64,000 nucleotides of DNA from an uncultured Dehalococcoidia bacterium (GTDB lineage: Bacteria > Chloroflexota > Dehalococcoidia > Lucifugimonadales > JADFKI01), in contig CATQHF010000001.1 in the NCBI GenBank assembly GCA_958295865.1, positions 372,001-436,000 on the forward strand, read 5' to 3'. The translations under genes and the position numbers were made by a program. The stretch's first letter is position 1. Every line of letters starts with the position of its first letter. The notes below the pieces were generated by a model. That model did not search any database. It had not been told where the DNA came from and saw only the letters and a list, made by a program, of their open reading frames with translations. Shown here piece after piece: positions 22,788 through 31,380 of the stretch.

Positions 22788-24665
22788 TTATCCTCTGTTC
22801 CTGTTCCGGCGTCTGCGCGCGCGCTGGAGCTGGACGGCGGTGTTGATGATGGACAGGTGGGAGAACGCCTGCGGGAAGTTGCCCAGCATATCGCCGCTGT
22901 GGGGGTCTAGCTCTTCGCTCATCAGCCCCAAGTCGTTGGTGTGCTGGAGCAGGCGCTCGAACAGCGCGGTCGCCTCGTCCAGTTCGCCGAGCATGATGAG
23001 GTTGTCGCAGAGCCAGAATGAGCAGATGTTGAAGGTGCCCTCGTCGCCGGGCAAGCCGTCGTCGAAGCCGCGATAGCGATAGACGAAGCCTTGCTCTGAT
23101 GTGAGTTCGCGCTGGGTGGCGCGTATGGTGGCGAGCATGCGCGGGTCGTCCGCCTTGATGAAGCCGATGAGCGGGAGCATGAGGTTGGCGGCGTCTAGCA
23201 GGTCGCTGCCATAAGCCTGCACGAATACGCCGCGCTCTTCGTTGAAGCCGTGCGTGAGAATCTGCTCGCGTATTTCGGCGCGGGCGCTCTGCCAGCGTTC
23301 CACATCGCCGGGCAGGTCGAGGGCGGCGACCATCTTGATGGCGCGGTCGAGGGCGACCCAGCACCATGCCTTCGAGAACACATTGTGCTGGCGGCCGGCG
23401 CGCGCTTCCCAGACGCCTTCGTCGGGTTCGCGCCAGTGGTCCAGCACGAAGTCGACCACGCGCCGCAGGTATGCCCAATACTCTTCATCGATGGGGCCGA
23501 TGTAGCGGCGGTAGAGGTGCGCCGAGTCCAACAGTTCGCCATAGGCGTCGAGCTGGAACTGGTGGTACGCGCCGTTGCCGATGCGGACGGGGGCGGAGTC
23601 GCGGTAGCCTGACAGGTGGGCGAGTTCTATCTCGTCGAGCCGCCGCTCGCCGCCAAGTCCGTACATGATATGCACATCGCGGGCGCGCCCGACGGTCGCC
23701 CATTCGAGCCAGTTCTTGAACGCCTTCGCCTCGTTCTGGTAGCCGATGATGTGCAGCCCGTATATGGCGAACGAGGCGTCCCTAATCCAGGTGTAGCGGT
23801 AGTCCCAATTGCGCGCGCCGCCAATCTCTTCGGGCAGCGAGGTCGTGGGCGCGGCGACCATGCCGCCGGAAGGGGCGTAGGTCAGCGCCTTGAGCGTGAG
23901 CGCGCTGCGAAGCACATAGTCTTCGTATATGCCCTGATAGGTGCAGATGGCGCTCCAGTCGCGCCAGTAGTCGGTGGCTTCTTGCAGGCTGTTTTCGATA
24001 TGGCTGCGGGTGATCGTTTCCGCGTCGTGTGGGAAGCGCGATTCGTAGGTGACGACGGCGTAGAGGCTTTCGCCCTCGGTCATCGTGCACTCGGAGCGGA
24101 AGCCGCCCTCGACGCTGTGCATCGGCGCGGAGCAGAAGAGGGAGATTGCGCCCGAACCGCCATGCGCGAAGCCGATGCGCGACTTCTCCATGCCGGCGTG
24201 GGGGACGATGTGCGGCGTCTCCATGTCGGCGTGAGGGACGATACCGCCGTACTCGAAGCGCGGGTGGCACTCCATGATGATGTCGACGCTGCCGCCGACG
24301 CACTCCAGGACGCGCATAATCTGGTGCGATTCGCCGACCTTGTACGGCTCAATGGGCGCGCCCTCGTCGTGGTGCATCGGCATGAAGTCGGTGAGGCGCG
24401 CCGTGCCGCTTGGCGTGGTGAAGGTCGTTTGCAGCACATTGGTGCCGGGCAGATACCGGCGCTCTACGGAGAACGCGCCGCGCGGCGCGATGCTGAAGTA
24501 GCCGCCCTTGTGCCAGTCGAGTATTCTGCCGAATATGGCGTTGCTGTCGAAGCGTGGGAAGCAGCACCAGTCGATGGAGCCGGCGGACGACACGAGGGCG
24601 CAGGAGTGCATGTCGCCGATGATGCCGTAGTCTGAGATTGCCGGGTAGTCCGCTCGTCTCGTCAT
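22788..24665 (-). CDS. Glycoside hydrolase family 15 protein (glucoamylase / trehalase type)
   Basis: 625 residues. The N-terminal beta-sandwich (about 1-220) starts YPAISDYGIIGDMHSCALVS with SIDWCCFPRFDS, the common GH15 opening. The (alpha/alpha)6 catalytic barrel follows with GARNWDYRYTWIRDASFAIY (about 284-303), GNGAYHQFQLDAYGELLD and EQGFVYRYRGFDDGLPGDEG, then the C-terminal SEELDPHSGDMLGNFPQAFS with a conserved glutamate. Family members hydrolyse starch, maltose or trehalose; this cytosolic type (no signal peptide) may handle trehalose or storage glucans. The last residues RRRRNRNRG are basic. It converges with the membrane protein gene. Confidence 0.92.
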   Translation of the reverse strand: MTRRADYPAISDYGIIGDMHSCALVSSAGSIDWCCFPRFDSNAIFGRILDWHKGGYFSIAPRGAFSVERRYLPGTNVLQTTFTTPSGTARLTDFMPMHHDEGAPIEPYKVGESHQIMRVLECVGGSVDIIMECHPRFEYGGIVPHADMETPHIVPHAGMEKSRIGFAHGGSGAISLFCSAPMHSVEGGFRSECTMTEGESLYAVVTYESRFPHDAETITRSHIENSLQEATDYWRDWSAICTYQGIYEDYVLRSALTLKALTYAPSGGMVAAPTTSLPEEIGGARNWDYRYTWIRDASFAIYGLHIIGYQNEAKAFKNWLEWATVGRARDVHIMYGLGGERRLDEIELAHLSGYRDSAPVRIGNGAYHQFQLDAYGELLDSAHLYRRYIGPIDEEYWAYLRRVVDFVLDHWREPDEGVWEARAGRQHNVFSKAWCWVALDRAIKMVAALDLPGDVERWQSARAEIREQILTHGFNEERGVFVQAYGSDLLDAANLMLPLIGFIKADDPRMLATIRATQRELTSEQGFVYRYRGFDDGLPGDEGTFNICSFWLCDNLIMLGELDEATALFERLLQHTNDLGLMSEELDPHSGDMLGNFPQAFSHLSIINTAVQLQRARRRRNRNRG

Positions 24666-24778
24666 TATTCACCTGCGCGGTCTGCAATGAATTTGAGCGA
24701 ATTATAACGCCGCGCTGCCAGATGTCTAGTGGTAATTTTGTGTGTTGTTTTTTGGAGTTTTGGGATGTGAGCGGGGGC

Positions 24779-24929
24779 TAGGCGTATTTGTCGAAGGTGA
24801 ATTGACTCCAGAAGTCGGTCATGACCTCGCTGTGCAGCTGCGGCAGGGTGCGCCAAGGGAAGTTGGCGGCTTGGGCTTGGGCGTCCAGCAGGGCGAATTC
24901 AGGGTCGCGCAGGGCGTTAGTTTCAGTTG
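24779..24929 (-). pseudogene. C-terminal gene fragment truncated by a type A repeat
   Basis: On the minus strand about 49 codons read cleanly from the repeat boundary to a TAG at 24779: ALRDPEFALLDAQAQAANFP then WRTLPQLHSEVMTDFWSQFT and FDKYA. The composition is that of a real protein end. Upstream coding is not recovered beyond the element (25403 onward), so the gene was truncated. The family was not recognised. Confidence 0.55.
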
Positions 24930-25401
24930 GAGAAAATTGGATTGGTACGGTTTAGCCGTCGAGGGGCAAGCGTTTTCGCCCCCATCCTAACCTTCCCCCA
25001 AGGGGGAAGGGACTAATGCAAATGAGAAAATTGGATTGGTACGGTTTAGCCGTCGAGGGGCAAGCGTTTTCGCCCCCATCCTAACCTTCCCCCAAGGGGG
25101 GAAGGGACTAATGCAAATGAGAAAATTGGATTGGTACGGTTTAGCCGTCGAGGGGCAAGGATTTTTGCCCCCATCCTAACCTTCCCCCAAAGGGGGAAGG
25201 GACAATCACGCCGTCGGATTGCGCTTGACGGCAGGCAACCTTCTCCCATCAAGGGGGAAGGGACAATCACGCCGTCGGATTGCGCTTGACGGCAGGCAAC
25301 CTTCCGCCATCAAGGGGGAAGGGACAATCACGCCGTCGGATTGCGCTTGACAGCAGGCAACCTTCCTCTATCAAGGGGGAAGGGACTAATGCAAATTTCT
25401 A
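24930..25401. repeat. MITE-like repeat, type A copy 8: tandem triplicated composite
   Basis: Three left halves lie in tandem at 24930, 25024 and 25119 (period 94-95 bp, each gagaaaattggattggtacg .. gactaatgcaaa). The last continues into three more hairpin units separated by spacers of the caatcacgccgtcggattgc type. The right end is actaatgcaaatttct. The flanks tcagttg (24923-24929) and ccagttg (25402-25408) match at 6 of 7 bases, suggesting one insertion followed by internal amplification. No gene lies between 24930 and 25534. Confidence 0.88.
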
Positions 25402-25534
25402 CCAGTTGACGAACCTGCCCGCGCAACGCTAAAGTAGCGGCATCTTTGTTGGCTGCGGCTGCCGGTTGCCGCCGGCTGATACGCTGACGACCTGACTATC
25501 TGAAACACTGACCCACTACCACGGAGGTGCGACT

Positions 25535-26548
25535 ATGGCACGACCTTATGGACTTTTGCGCTGCGGGTTTCCTTTTGCGAAGGCGCTGGGGATGCGGCGG
25601 CTTACCAACTACCCCATCGATGTGGCGCTGGGCGGCGATGACCGCATCTATGTGCTGTGCCGCGCGGATAATGCGGCGCTGGTGCGAAAGTACAACTATG
25701 CCGACGAGGATCTGGGCGCTTTCGGCTCCATGGGCAAGAATGACGGGCAGTTCATGTGGCCCGCCGCCATCATCACGGACGCGGACGAGAACATCTTCGT
25801 CTCGGATGAGTACATGAACCGCATCTCCATCTTTGACCGCGAGGGCGAGTTCCAGGGCAGCTGGGGCGAGGCGGGCAGCGAGGCGGGGCAGCTCGACCAC
25901 CCTAGCGGCATCGCCTTCGACGCCGACGAAAATGTGTATGTGTCGGATACGATGAACCACCGCGTCCAGAAGTTCACGAAGGACGGCAAGTTCATCGCCG
26001 CTTTCGGCGAGTTCGGCGGCGACAAGGGACAGCTGAACATGCCCTGGGGCATCGGCGTGGACGATGAGGGCGATGTGTATGTCGCCGACTGGCGCAACGA
26101 CCGCGTGCAAAAGTTCTCCGCGGACGGCGAGTTCATCGCCAAGTTCGGCGGCTCAGGATGCGGCGACGGCGAGTTCAACCGCCCGACGGATGTAACGGTA
26201 GATGCCGACGGCGACATCTATGTCGCCGACTGGGGCAACGACCGCGTGCAGATGTTCAACTCGGAGACGCGCTATGTGCAGAAGTTCCTGGGCGACGCCG
26301 GGCTGTCGAAGATTGCCCGCGAGTACATGCTCACCAACGCGGTGCCCAACCGCCTGCGCGATATGTCCAACATCGAGCTGCAAAAGTTCCTGCGCCGCCC
26401 CAAGTCCGTAACCGTCTCCGCCGATGGCCGCCTGTTCATATCCGATAACCTGTCGTACCGCCTGCAAGTCTATCAGAAGGAGGTCATCCATCTGACGCCG
26501 GAGCAGTTCGGGCCGCCCGTGCGCTCCCCCACGCTCAACCAAGAGTAG
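25535..26548 (+). CDS. NHL-repeat beta-propeller protein
   Basis: 337 residues with about six NHL blades; clear units are DADENIFVSDEYMNRISIFD, DADENVYVSDTMNHRVQKFT, DEGDVYVADWRNDRVQKFS and DADGDIYVADWGNDRVQMFN. No signal peptide or membrane helix is seen, so it is probably cytoplasmic. The fold binds proteins, RNA or small ligands; a specific function is not evident. A good Shine-Dalgarno (ggaggt at 25521-25526) supports the start. A terminator-like hairpin follows at 26561-26603 before the transporter operon. Confidence 0.85.
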   Translation: MARPYGLLRCGFPFAKALGMRRLTNYPIDVALGGDDRIYVLCRADNAALVRKYNYADEDLGAFGSMGKNDGQFMWPAAIITDADENIFVSDEYMNRISIFDREGEFQGSWGEAGSEAGQLDHPSGIAFDADENVYVSDTMNHRVQKFTKDGKFIAAFGEFGGDKGQLNMPWGIGVDDEGDVYVADWRNDRVQKFSADGEFIAKFGGSGCGDGEFNRPTDVTVDADGDIYVADWGNDRVQMFNSETRYVQKFLGDAGLSKIAREYMLTNAVPNRLRDMSNIELQKFLRRPKSVTVSADGRLFISDNLSYRLQVYQKEVIHLTPEQFGPPVRSPTLNQE

Positions 26549-26560
26549 GAGACCGACATA

Positions 26561-26603
26561 GACGGGCAGGATGGAGGGAATGACGCCCCTTATCCTGTCC
26601 GTC
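26561..26603 (+). terminator. Terminator-like hairpin after the NHL gene
   Basis: Arms gacgggcaggat (26561-26572) and atcctgtccgtc (26592-26603) pair over 12 bp with one G-U. A close relative lies after the first binding-protein gene (28829-28873) and another after rpmF (63945-63986), so this aggat/atcct hairpin is a recurring 3' signal here. Confidence 0.6.
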
Positions 26604-26699
26604 CGCGCTATTTTCGCTTGGATAAGGGAAACCAGCGCCCGTTGACACGCATTAGCGGCGGCAACAGTCCGCCCAATTTTGAACGAGAAGGGAGCAGAG

Positions 26700-28784
26700 G
26701 TGAAAAGGTCAGCGTTGCTCTTGGTGGCAGTGCTCTTTCTTGGGGCGATCATAGCGGCTTGCGACTCACAGCCTGCCGCCGAACCCCAGGTCGTCGAGAA
26801 GATTGTCGAAGTTGAAAAGGTGGTAGAAGTCGAAAAGATTGTCGAAAAAGAGGTCATAAAGGTCGAGCGCATCGAAGTGCCTGTCGAGAAGGTCGTCGAG
26901 GTGCAAAAGATAGTGGAGAAAGAGCTTGAGGTCGTCAGGTCCAACCTAGGCGAGTCGCCGGATCTCGCGGCGCAGGTAGCGGCAGGCTCGCTGCCTCCCG
27001 TGTGGGATCGCCTGCCCTCGCAGCCCATGATTATCCCCACGCTCCAGGACGGCATAGGCGAGTATGGCGGCATCATGCGCCGCTTCTATCTTGGGCCCGC
27101 CGACGGCTGCAACTTCTTCCGCGTGTCGCGCGCATCGCTGGCGCGCTTCTCGCAGGACGGCTTGTCCTTCGTCCCGGCGGTCGCCAGAGGCTGGGAGGTC
27201 TCCGACGACGGCAAGGAGTGGACATTCTTCCTGCGCGAGGGCATGAAGTGGTCGGACGGCGACGACTTCAACGCCGATGACTTCGTGTATCAGTACGAAG
27301 AGGTCATACTGAACGAAGACTTGACTCCGAACATACCATTCTTCCTGAAGATAGGCTCGGAAGTCGGCGCTATATCCAAGGTGGACGATACGACCGTCAA
27401 GTTCACCTTCCCCGTGCCGAACTTTCTGTTCTTGGAAATTGTGACGCTGGCGGACGAAGCTTGCTACGGCTCATCGAAGAATGTGCCTTGGGCGCCGTCG
27501 CACTACATGAAGCAGTTCCATGCCGACTTCAACCCGGACGCCGAAGACAACGCCAAGGCTGCCGAGTTTGAGAGCTGGACGCAGTATTACGACTCCCAGA
27601 CGCAGTACAACTTGAACCCCGACAAGCCCTCCATCTCCCCTTGGAAGTTCACCAACCCGATAGGCGACCAGGTGGTGATGAGCGAGCGCAACCCCTACTT
27701 CTGGGCGGTTGATCCCGCTGGCAACCAGCTTCCGTACCTAGACGGCATCCAGCTGACGCTTGTGGAAGGCGGCACGGAGATAGGCACGCTGATGGCGGTG
27801 CAGGGCGAGATCGACATGCAGGGGCGGCACATTCAGCTCGACCAGTTCACCACGCTCAAAGAGAACGAAGAGAAAGGCGGTTACACGGTAAAAACCTGGC
27901 CCTCATTCGCGGGTGCGGATGTGGCGTTCTTCTTCAACATGAGCCTCCCCGGAGGCAGTGGCGACGCCGTCAGGACGAGGGAGTTCCGACAGGCGCTATC
28001 GCTGGCAATCGACAGAAGCGCAATCCAAGAGATTCAGTTTCTAGGTCTAGGTCAGATACGACAGGGCGTGCCGGGTCCGGGACACCCGCACTATCCGGGC
28101 GACGACATCGCCAAGCTTCGCACCGAGTACGACCCCGACGCGGCGAACGCGCTGCTGGACAGCGTGTTCCCGAACAAGGATGATGACGGCTTCCGTTTGG
28201 ACGCCAACGGCGAGCGCATCGTAATGAACATCACCGTTACCGACGCATTCGGCACATGGCCCGACGCCGCGCAGGTAGTTGGGCGCGCATGGGAAGCCGT
28301 CGGCGTCAGGTCGGATGTCAATGTAACCACTCGCGGCCTGCACTGGACGCGCTGGCAGACGAACGAATGGGCAGTCATGGTGTGGAACGAGAACTCGGCG
28401 GGCTTCACCTTCAGCTCCATCGAAAAGCGCGCGCCTGAGGGCATCGACACCTTCCACGGGCCGGGCTGCGCCGCGTGGCTTATCGACCGTGATAACCCTG
28501 TCGCGTTCCCTTGCCCCCAAGAATCCATCGACCTGCTGGAGATGCACAAGCGCGGTCCCGGTCTGCCGCCGGCGGAGCGCAACGCGCTGGGCAAAGAGAT
28601 ATACAGGACAATCGTGGAGAACCAGTACAACATCGGCATCGTCGGGCTGTCGCCCATGGTGCAGGGCGTTATCGTTACGAACAACGACTTGAAGAATGTG
28701 CCGGATGATTTGGGCAACGACTGGCCGCTTCGCACGCCAAGCAACGCCTTCCCGGAGCAGTGGTTCTACTCTTCACAGAACTGA
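26700..28784 (+). CDS. Peptide/oligosaccharide ABC transporter substrate-binding lipoprotein (family 5), copy 1
   Basis: 694 residues from GTG 26700; the paralogue at 29073 has ATG at the same place, which decides the start. The signal KRSALLLVAVLFLGAIIAAC ends in a lipobox. A 51-residue Val/Glu/Lys-rich region (VEKIVEVEKVVEVEKIVEKE) forms a likely extended or coiled stalk holding the binding domain off the membrane. The SBP family-5 domain follows, with GWEVSDDGKEWTFFLREGMK and SDGDDFNADDFVYQYE typical of DppA/OppA-like proteins. It is the first of six genes of a complete importer. Confidence 0.9.
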   Translation: MKRSALLLVAVLFLGAIIAACDSQPAAEPQVVEKIVEVEKVVEVEKIVEKEVIKVERIEVPVEKVVEVQKIVEKELEVVRSNLGESPDLAAQVAAGSLPPVWDRLPSQPMIIPTLQDGIGEYGGIMRRFYLGPADGCNFFRVSRASLARFSQDGLSFVPAVARGWEVSDDGKEWTFFLREGMKWSDGDDFNADDFVYQYEEVILNEDLTPNIPFFLKIGSEVGAISKVDDTTVKFTFPVPNFLFLEIVTLADEACYGSSKNVPWAPSHYMKQFHADFNPDAEDNAKAAEFESWTQYYDSQTQYNLNPDKPSISPWKFTNPIGDQVVMSERNPYFWAVDPAGNQLPYLDGIQLTLVEGGTEIGTLMAVQGEIDMQGRHIQLDQFTTLKENEEKGGYTVKTWPSFAGADVAFFFNMSLPGGSGDAVRTREFRQALSLAIDRSAIQEIQFLGLGQIRQGVPGPGHPHYPGDDIAKLRTEYDPDAANALLDSVFPNKDDDGFRLDANGERIVMNITVTDAFGTWPDAAQVVGRAWEAVGVRSDVNVTTRGLHWTRWQTNEWAVMVWNENSAGFTFSSIEKRAPEGIDTFHGPGCAAWLIDRDNPVAFPCPQESIDLLEMHKRGPGLPPAERNALGKEIYRTIVENQYNIGIVGLSPMVQGVIVTNNDLKNVPDDLGNDWPLRTPSNAFPEQWFYSSQN

Positions 28785-28828
28785 TAAGAGAATGCCCATG
28801 CCTTTTCATTGAGTAGCAGACCGACATA

Positions 28829-28873
28829 GACGGACAGGATGACGGGAATGACGCCCCTTATATCTTGTCCGTC
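28829..28873 (+). terminator. Hairpin between the two binding-protein genes
   Basis: gacggacaggat (28829-28840) pairs with atcttgtccgtc (28862-28873). It is part of the duplicated unit, since the same block follows the NHL gene. It may limit read-through so that the second copy uses its own promoter. Confidence 0.55.
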
Positions 28874-28937
28874 CGTGCTATTTCCCACCCATGAAAGGCA
28901 TGAATAAGCGAAATAAGCGCCTTTTTCACCTTGACGC

Positions 28938-28966
28938 TTGACATTTTCGGATTTGCTACATAGTAT
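28938..28966 (+). promoter_or_regulatory. Candidate sigma-70 promoter of binding-protein copy 2
   Basis: TTGACA at 28938-28943, 17-bp spacer, TAGTAT at 28961-28966, about 107 bp before the ATG at 29073. No equally good boxes lie in front of copy 1, so the duplicates may be regulated differently. Confidence 0.6.
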
Positions 28967-29072
28967 CTACGGCAAATTACAATTATCACAATCGGTGAAG
29001 GAGCGCTTGCGCCCGTCGATGCACATTAGTGGCGGCAAAAGTCCGTCTAATTCTGAATGAGAGGGGTCAGAG

Positions 29073-31238
29073 ATGAAAAGGTCAGCGTTGCTCTTGGTGG
29101 CAATGTTCGTTCTTGGGGCAATCATAGCGGCTTGCGGCTCTCAGCCTGCTGCCGAGCCTGAGGTCGTCGAGAGGATTGTCGAAGTCGAAAAGGTGGTTGA
29201 GAAAACCGTCGAGGTTCCGGTAGAAGTCGAAAAGATTGTCGAAAAAGAGGTCGAGGTTGAGGTCGTCAAGGAAATCGAGGTAGAGGTAGAGAAAGAGGTC
29301 GTAAAGGTCGAGCGCATCGAAGTGCCCGTCGAGAGGGTCGTCGAGGTGCAGAAGATAGTGGAGAAAGAGGTTGAGGTCGTCAGGTCCAACCTCGGCGAAG
29401 CGCCGGATCTCGCGGCGCAGGTAGCGGCAGGCTCACTGCCCGCCGTATGGGATCGCATCCCGTCGCAGCCTATGATTATCCCCACGCTCCAGGACGGCAT
29501 CGGCGAGTATGGCGGCGTCGTGCGGCGCTTCTATCTTGGGCCCGCCGACGGCTGCAACTTCTTCCGCCTGTCGCGCGCATCGCTGGCGCGCTTCTCGCAG
29601 GACGGCCTCTCGTTCATTCCGTCCATCGCCAGAGGCTGGGAAGTCTCCGACGACGGCACGGAGTGGACATTCTTCCTGCGCGAGGGCATGAAGTGGTCGG
29701 ACGGCGACGACTTCAATGCCGACGACTTCCTGTGGCAGTACGAGAATGTGCTGCTTAACGATGACCTGACGCCGGCTCCGCCTACATTCTTGCGGATTGG
29801 CACGGAAGCGGGCGCAATCCAGAAGGTGGACGACACGACAGTCAAGTTCGTCTTCCCGCAGCCCAACTTCCTATTCTTGGAGATAGTAGCGCAGGCGGAC
29901 GAGGCTTGCTACGGTTCATCGAGGAATGTGCCCTGGGCGCCTTCCCACTACATGAGCAAGTTCCATCCTGCCTTTAACCCGGACGCCGAGGCGGACGCCC
30001 AGGCTAACGACTATGCGACCTGGGAGCAATACTACGACGCCAAGACGCAGTACAACCTGAACCCGGAGAAGCCCACACTCGCGCCATGGAAGTTCACCAA
30101 TCCGCTGGGCGACCAGGTGGTGATGTCGGAGCGCAACCCCTATTTCTGGGCGGTTGACCCGGCGGGCAACCAGCTTCCGTACCTAGACGGCATCCAGCTG
30201 ACGCTTTCGGAAGGCGGCACTGAGATAGGCACGCTGATGGCGGTGCAGGGCGAGATTGACATGCAGGGGCGGCACATCCAGCTCGACCAGTTCACCACGC
30301 TTAAGAACGGCGAGGCGCAGGGCGGATACACGGTGCGAACCTGGCCGACTTTCGCCGGCTCCGATGTGGCGTTCTTCTTCAACATGAGCTTCCCCGGAGG
30401 CAGTGGCGACGCCATCAGGACGAAGGAGTTCCGACAGGCGCTATCGCTGGCGATAGACAGGGCGTCTATCCAGGAGATTCAGTTCCTAGGGCTGGGTCAG
30501 ATACGGCAGGGCGTGCCTGGTCCGGGACACCCGCACTATCCGGGCGACGACATCGCCAAGCTTCGCACCGAGTACGACCCGGCCGCGGCGAACGCGCTGC
30601 TAGACAGCGTGTTCGCAGCCAAGGACAGCGAAGGCTTCCGTCTGGACGCCAACGGCGAGCGCATCGTGATGAACATCACCGTTACCGACGCATTCGGCAC
30701 CTGGCCCGACGCCGCTCTGGCGATTGGGCGCTTCTGGGAGGAAGTCGGCGTCAAGACGGATGTGAACACGACCACCCGCAGCCTGCACTTCACGCGCTGG
30801 CAGACGAATGAATGGGCAGTGATGGTGTGGAACGAGGATACGGCGGGCTTCACCTTCAGCTCAATCAATAAGCGCGCGCCTGAGAACATCGGTACATTCC
30901 ACGGACCCGGCTGCGCTCAGTGGCTACAGACGGGCGGCAGGGAAGGCAACGCGGACGCTGAAGGCTTCCCTTGCACCGATGAAACACTTGCGCTACTGGA
31001 CATGCACCTCGCGGGCCCCGGACTGCCGCCGGCAGAGCGCAACGCGCTGGGCAAAGAGATATACAAGACCATCGTGGAGAACCAGTACAACATCGGCATC
31101 GTCGGGCTGTCGCCCATGGTGCAGGGCGTTATCGTTACGAACAACGACCTGAAGAATGTGCCGGATGAGGCGGGCAACGACTGGCCGCTTCGCACGCCGA
31201 ACACAGGCTTCCCGGAGCAGTGGTTCTACGCCAAGTAA
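29073..31238 (+). CDS. Peptide/oligosaccharide ABC transporter substrate-binding lipoprotein (family 5), copy 2
   Basis: 721 residues, very close to copy 1 along the whole binding domain. The lipobox is in VLGAIIAAC. The Val/Glu stalk is longer (75 against 51 residues) and includes extra units such as KTVEVPVEVEKIVEKEVEVE, so the stalk has expanded or contracted by unit steps. Differences from copy 1 concentrate in the stalk and in scattered surface loops, for example near residues 630-660 (an inserted QTGGREGNADAEG). The duplicate may bind a different peptide range while using the same permease. The upstream 50 bp are also shared with copy 1. Confidence 0.9.
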   Translation: MKRSALLLVAMFVLGAIIAACGSQPAAEPEVVERIVEVEKVVEKTVEVPVEVEKIVEKEVEVEVVKEIEVEVEKEVVKVERIEVPVERVVEVQKIVEKEVEVVRSNLGEAPDLAAQVAAGSLPAVWDRIPSQPMIIPTLQDGIGEYGGVVRRFYLGPADGCNFFRLSRASLARFSQDGLSFIPSIARGWEVSDDGTEWTFFLREGMKWSDGDDFNADDFLWQYENVLLNDDLTPAPPTFLRIGTEAGAIQKVDDTTVKFVFPQPNFLFLEIVAQADEACYGSSRNVPWAPSHYMSKFHPAFNPDAEADAQANDYATWEQYYDAKTQYNLNPEKPTLAPWKFTNPLGDQVVMSERNPYFWAVDPAGNQLPYLDGIQLTLSEGGTEIGTLMAVQGEIDMQGRHIQLDQFTTLKNGEAQGGYTVRTWPTFAGSDVAFFFNMSFPGGSGDAIRTKEFRQALSLAIDRASIQEIQFLGLGQIRQGVPGPGHPHYPGDDIAKLRTEYDPAAANALLDSVFAAKDSEGFRLDANGERIVMNITVTDAFGTWPDAALAIGRFWEEVGVKTDVNTTTRSLHFTRWQTNEWAVMVWNEDTAGFTFSSINKRAPENIGTFHGPGCAQWLQTGGREGNADAEGFPCTDETLALLDMHLAGPGLPPAERNALGKEIYKTIVENQYNIGIVGLSPMVQGVIVTNNDLKNVPDEAGNDWPLRTPNTGFPEQWFYAK

Positions 31239-31380
31239 TCAAGCAACGCAGCGTGGGGGTGTGGCTTTGCCATGCCCCCACCTTATAGATAAATCTCCCC
31301 CATCAAGCAGCTTCCTGCATTCGCCCTCAGAAGATTCCGTTCTTCTCGCAGGAATGACCAAAGCGGTGTGAGTGAGCGGC

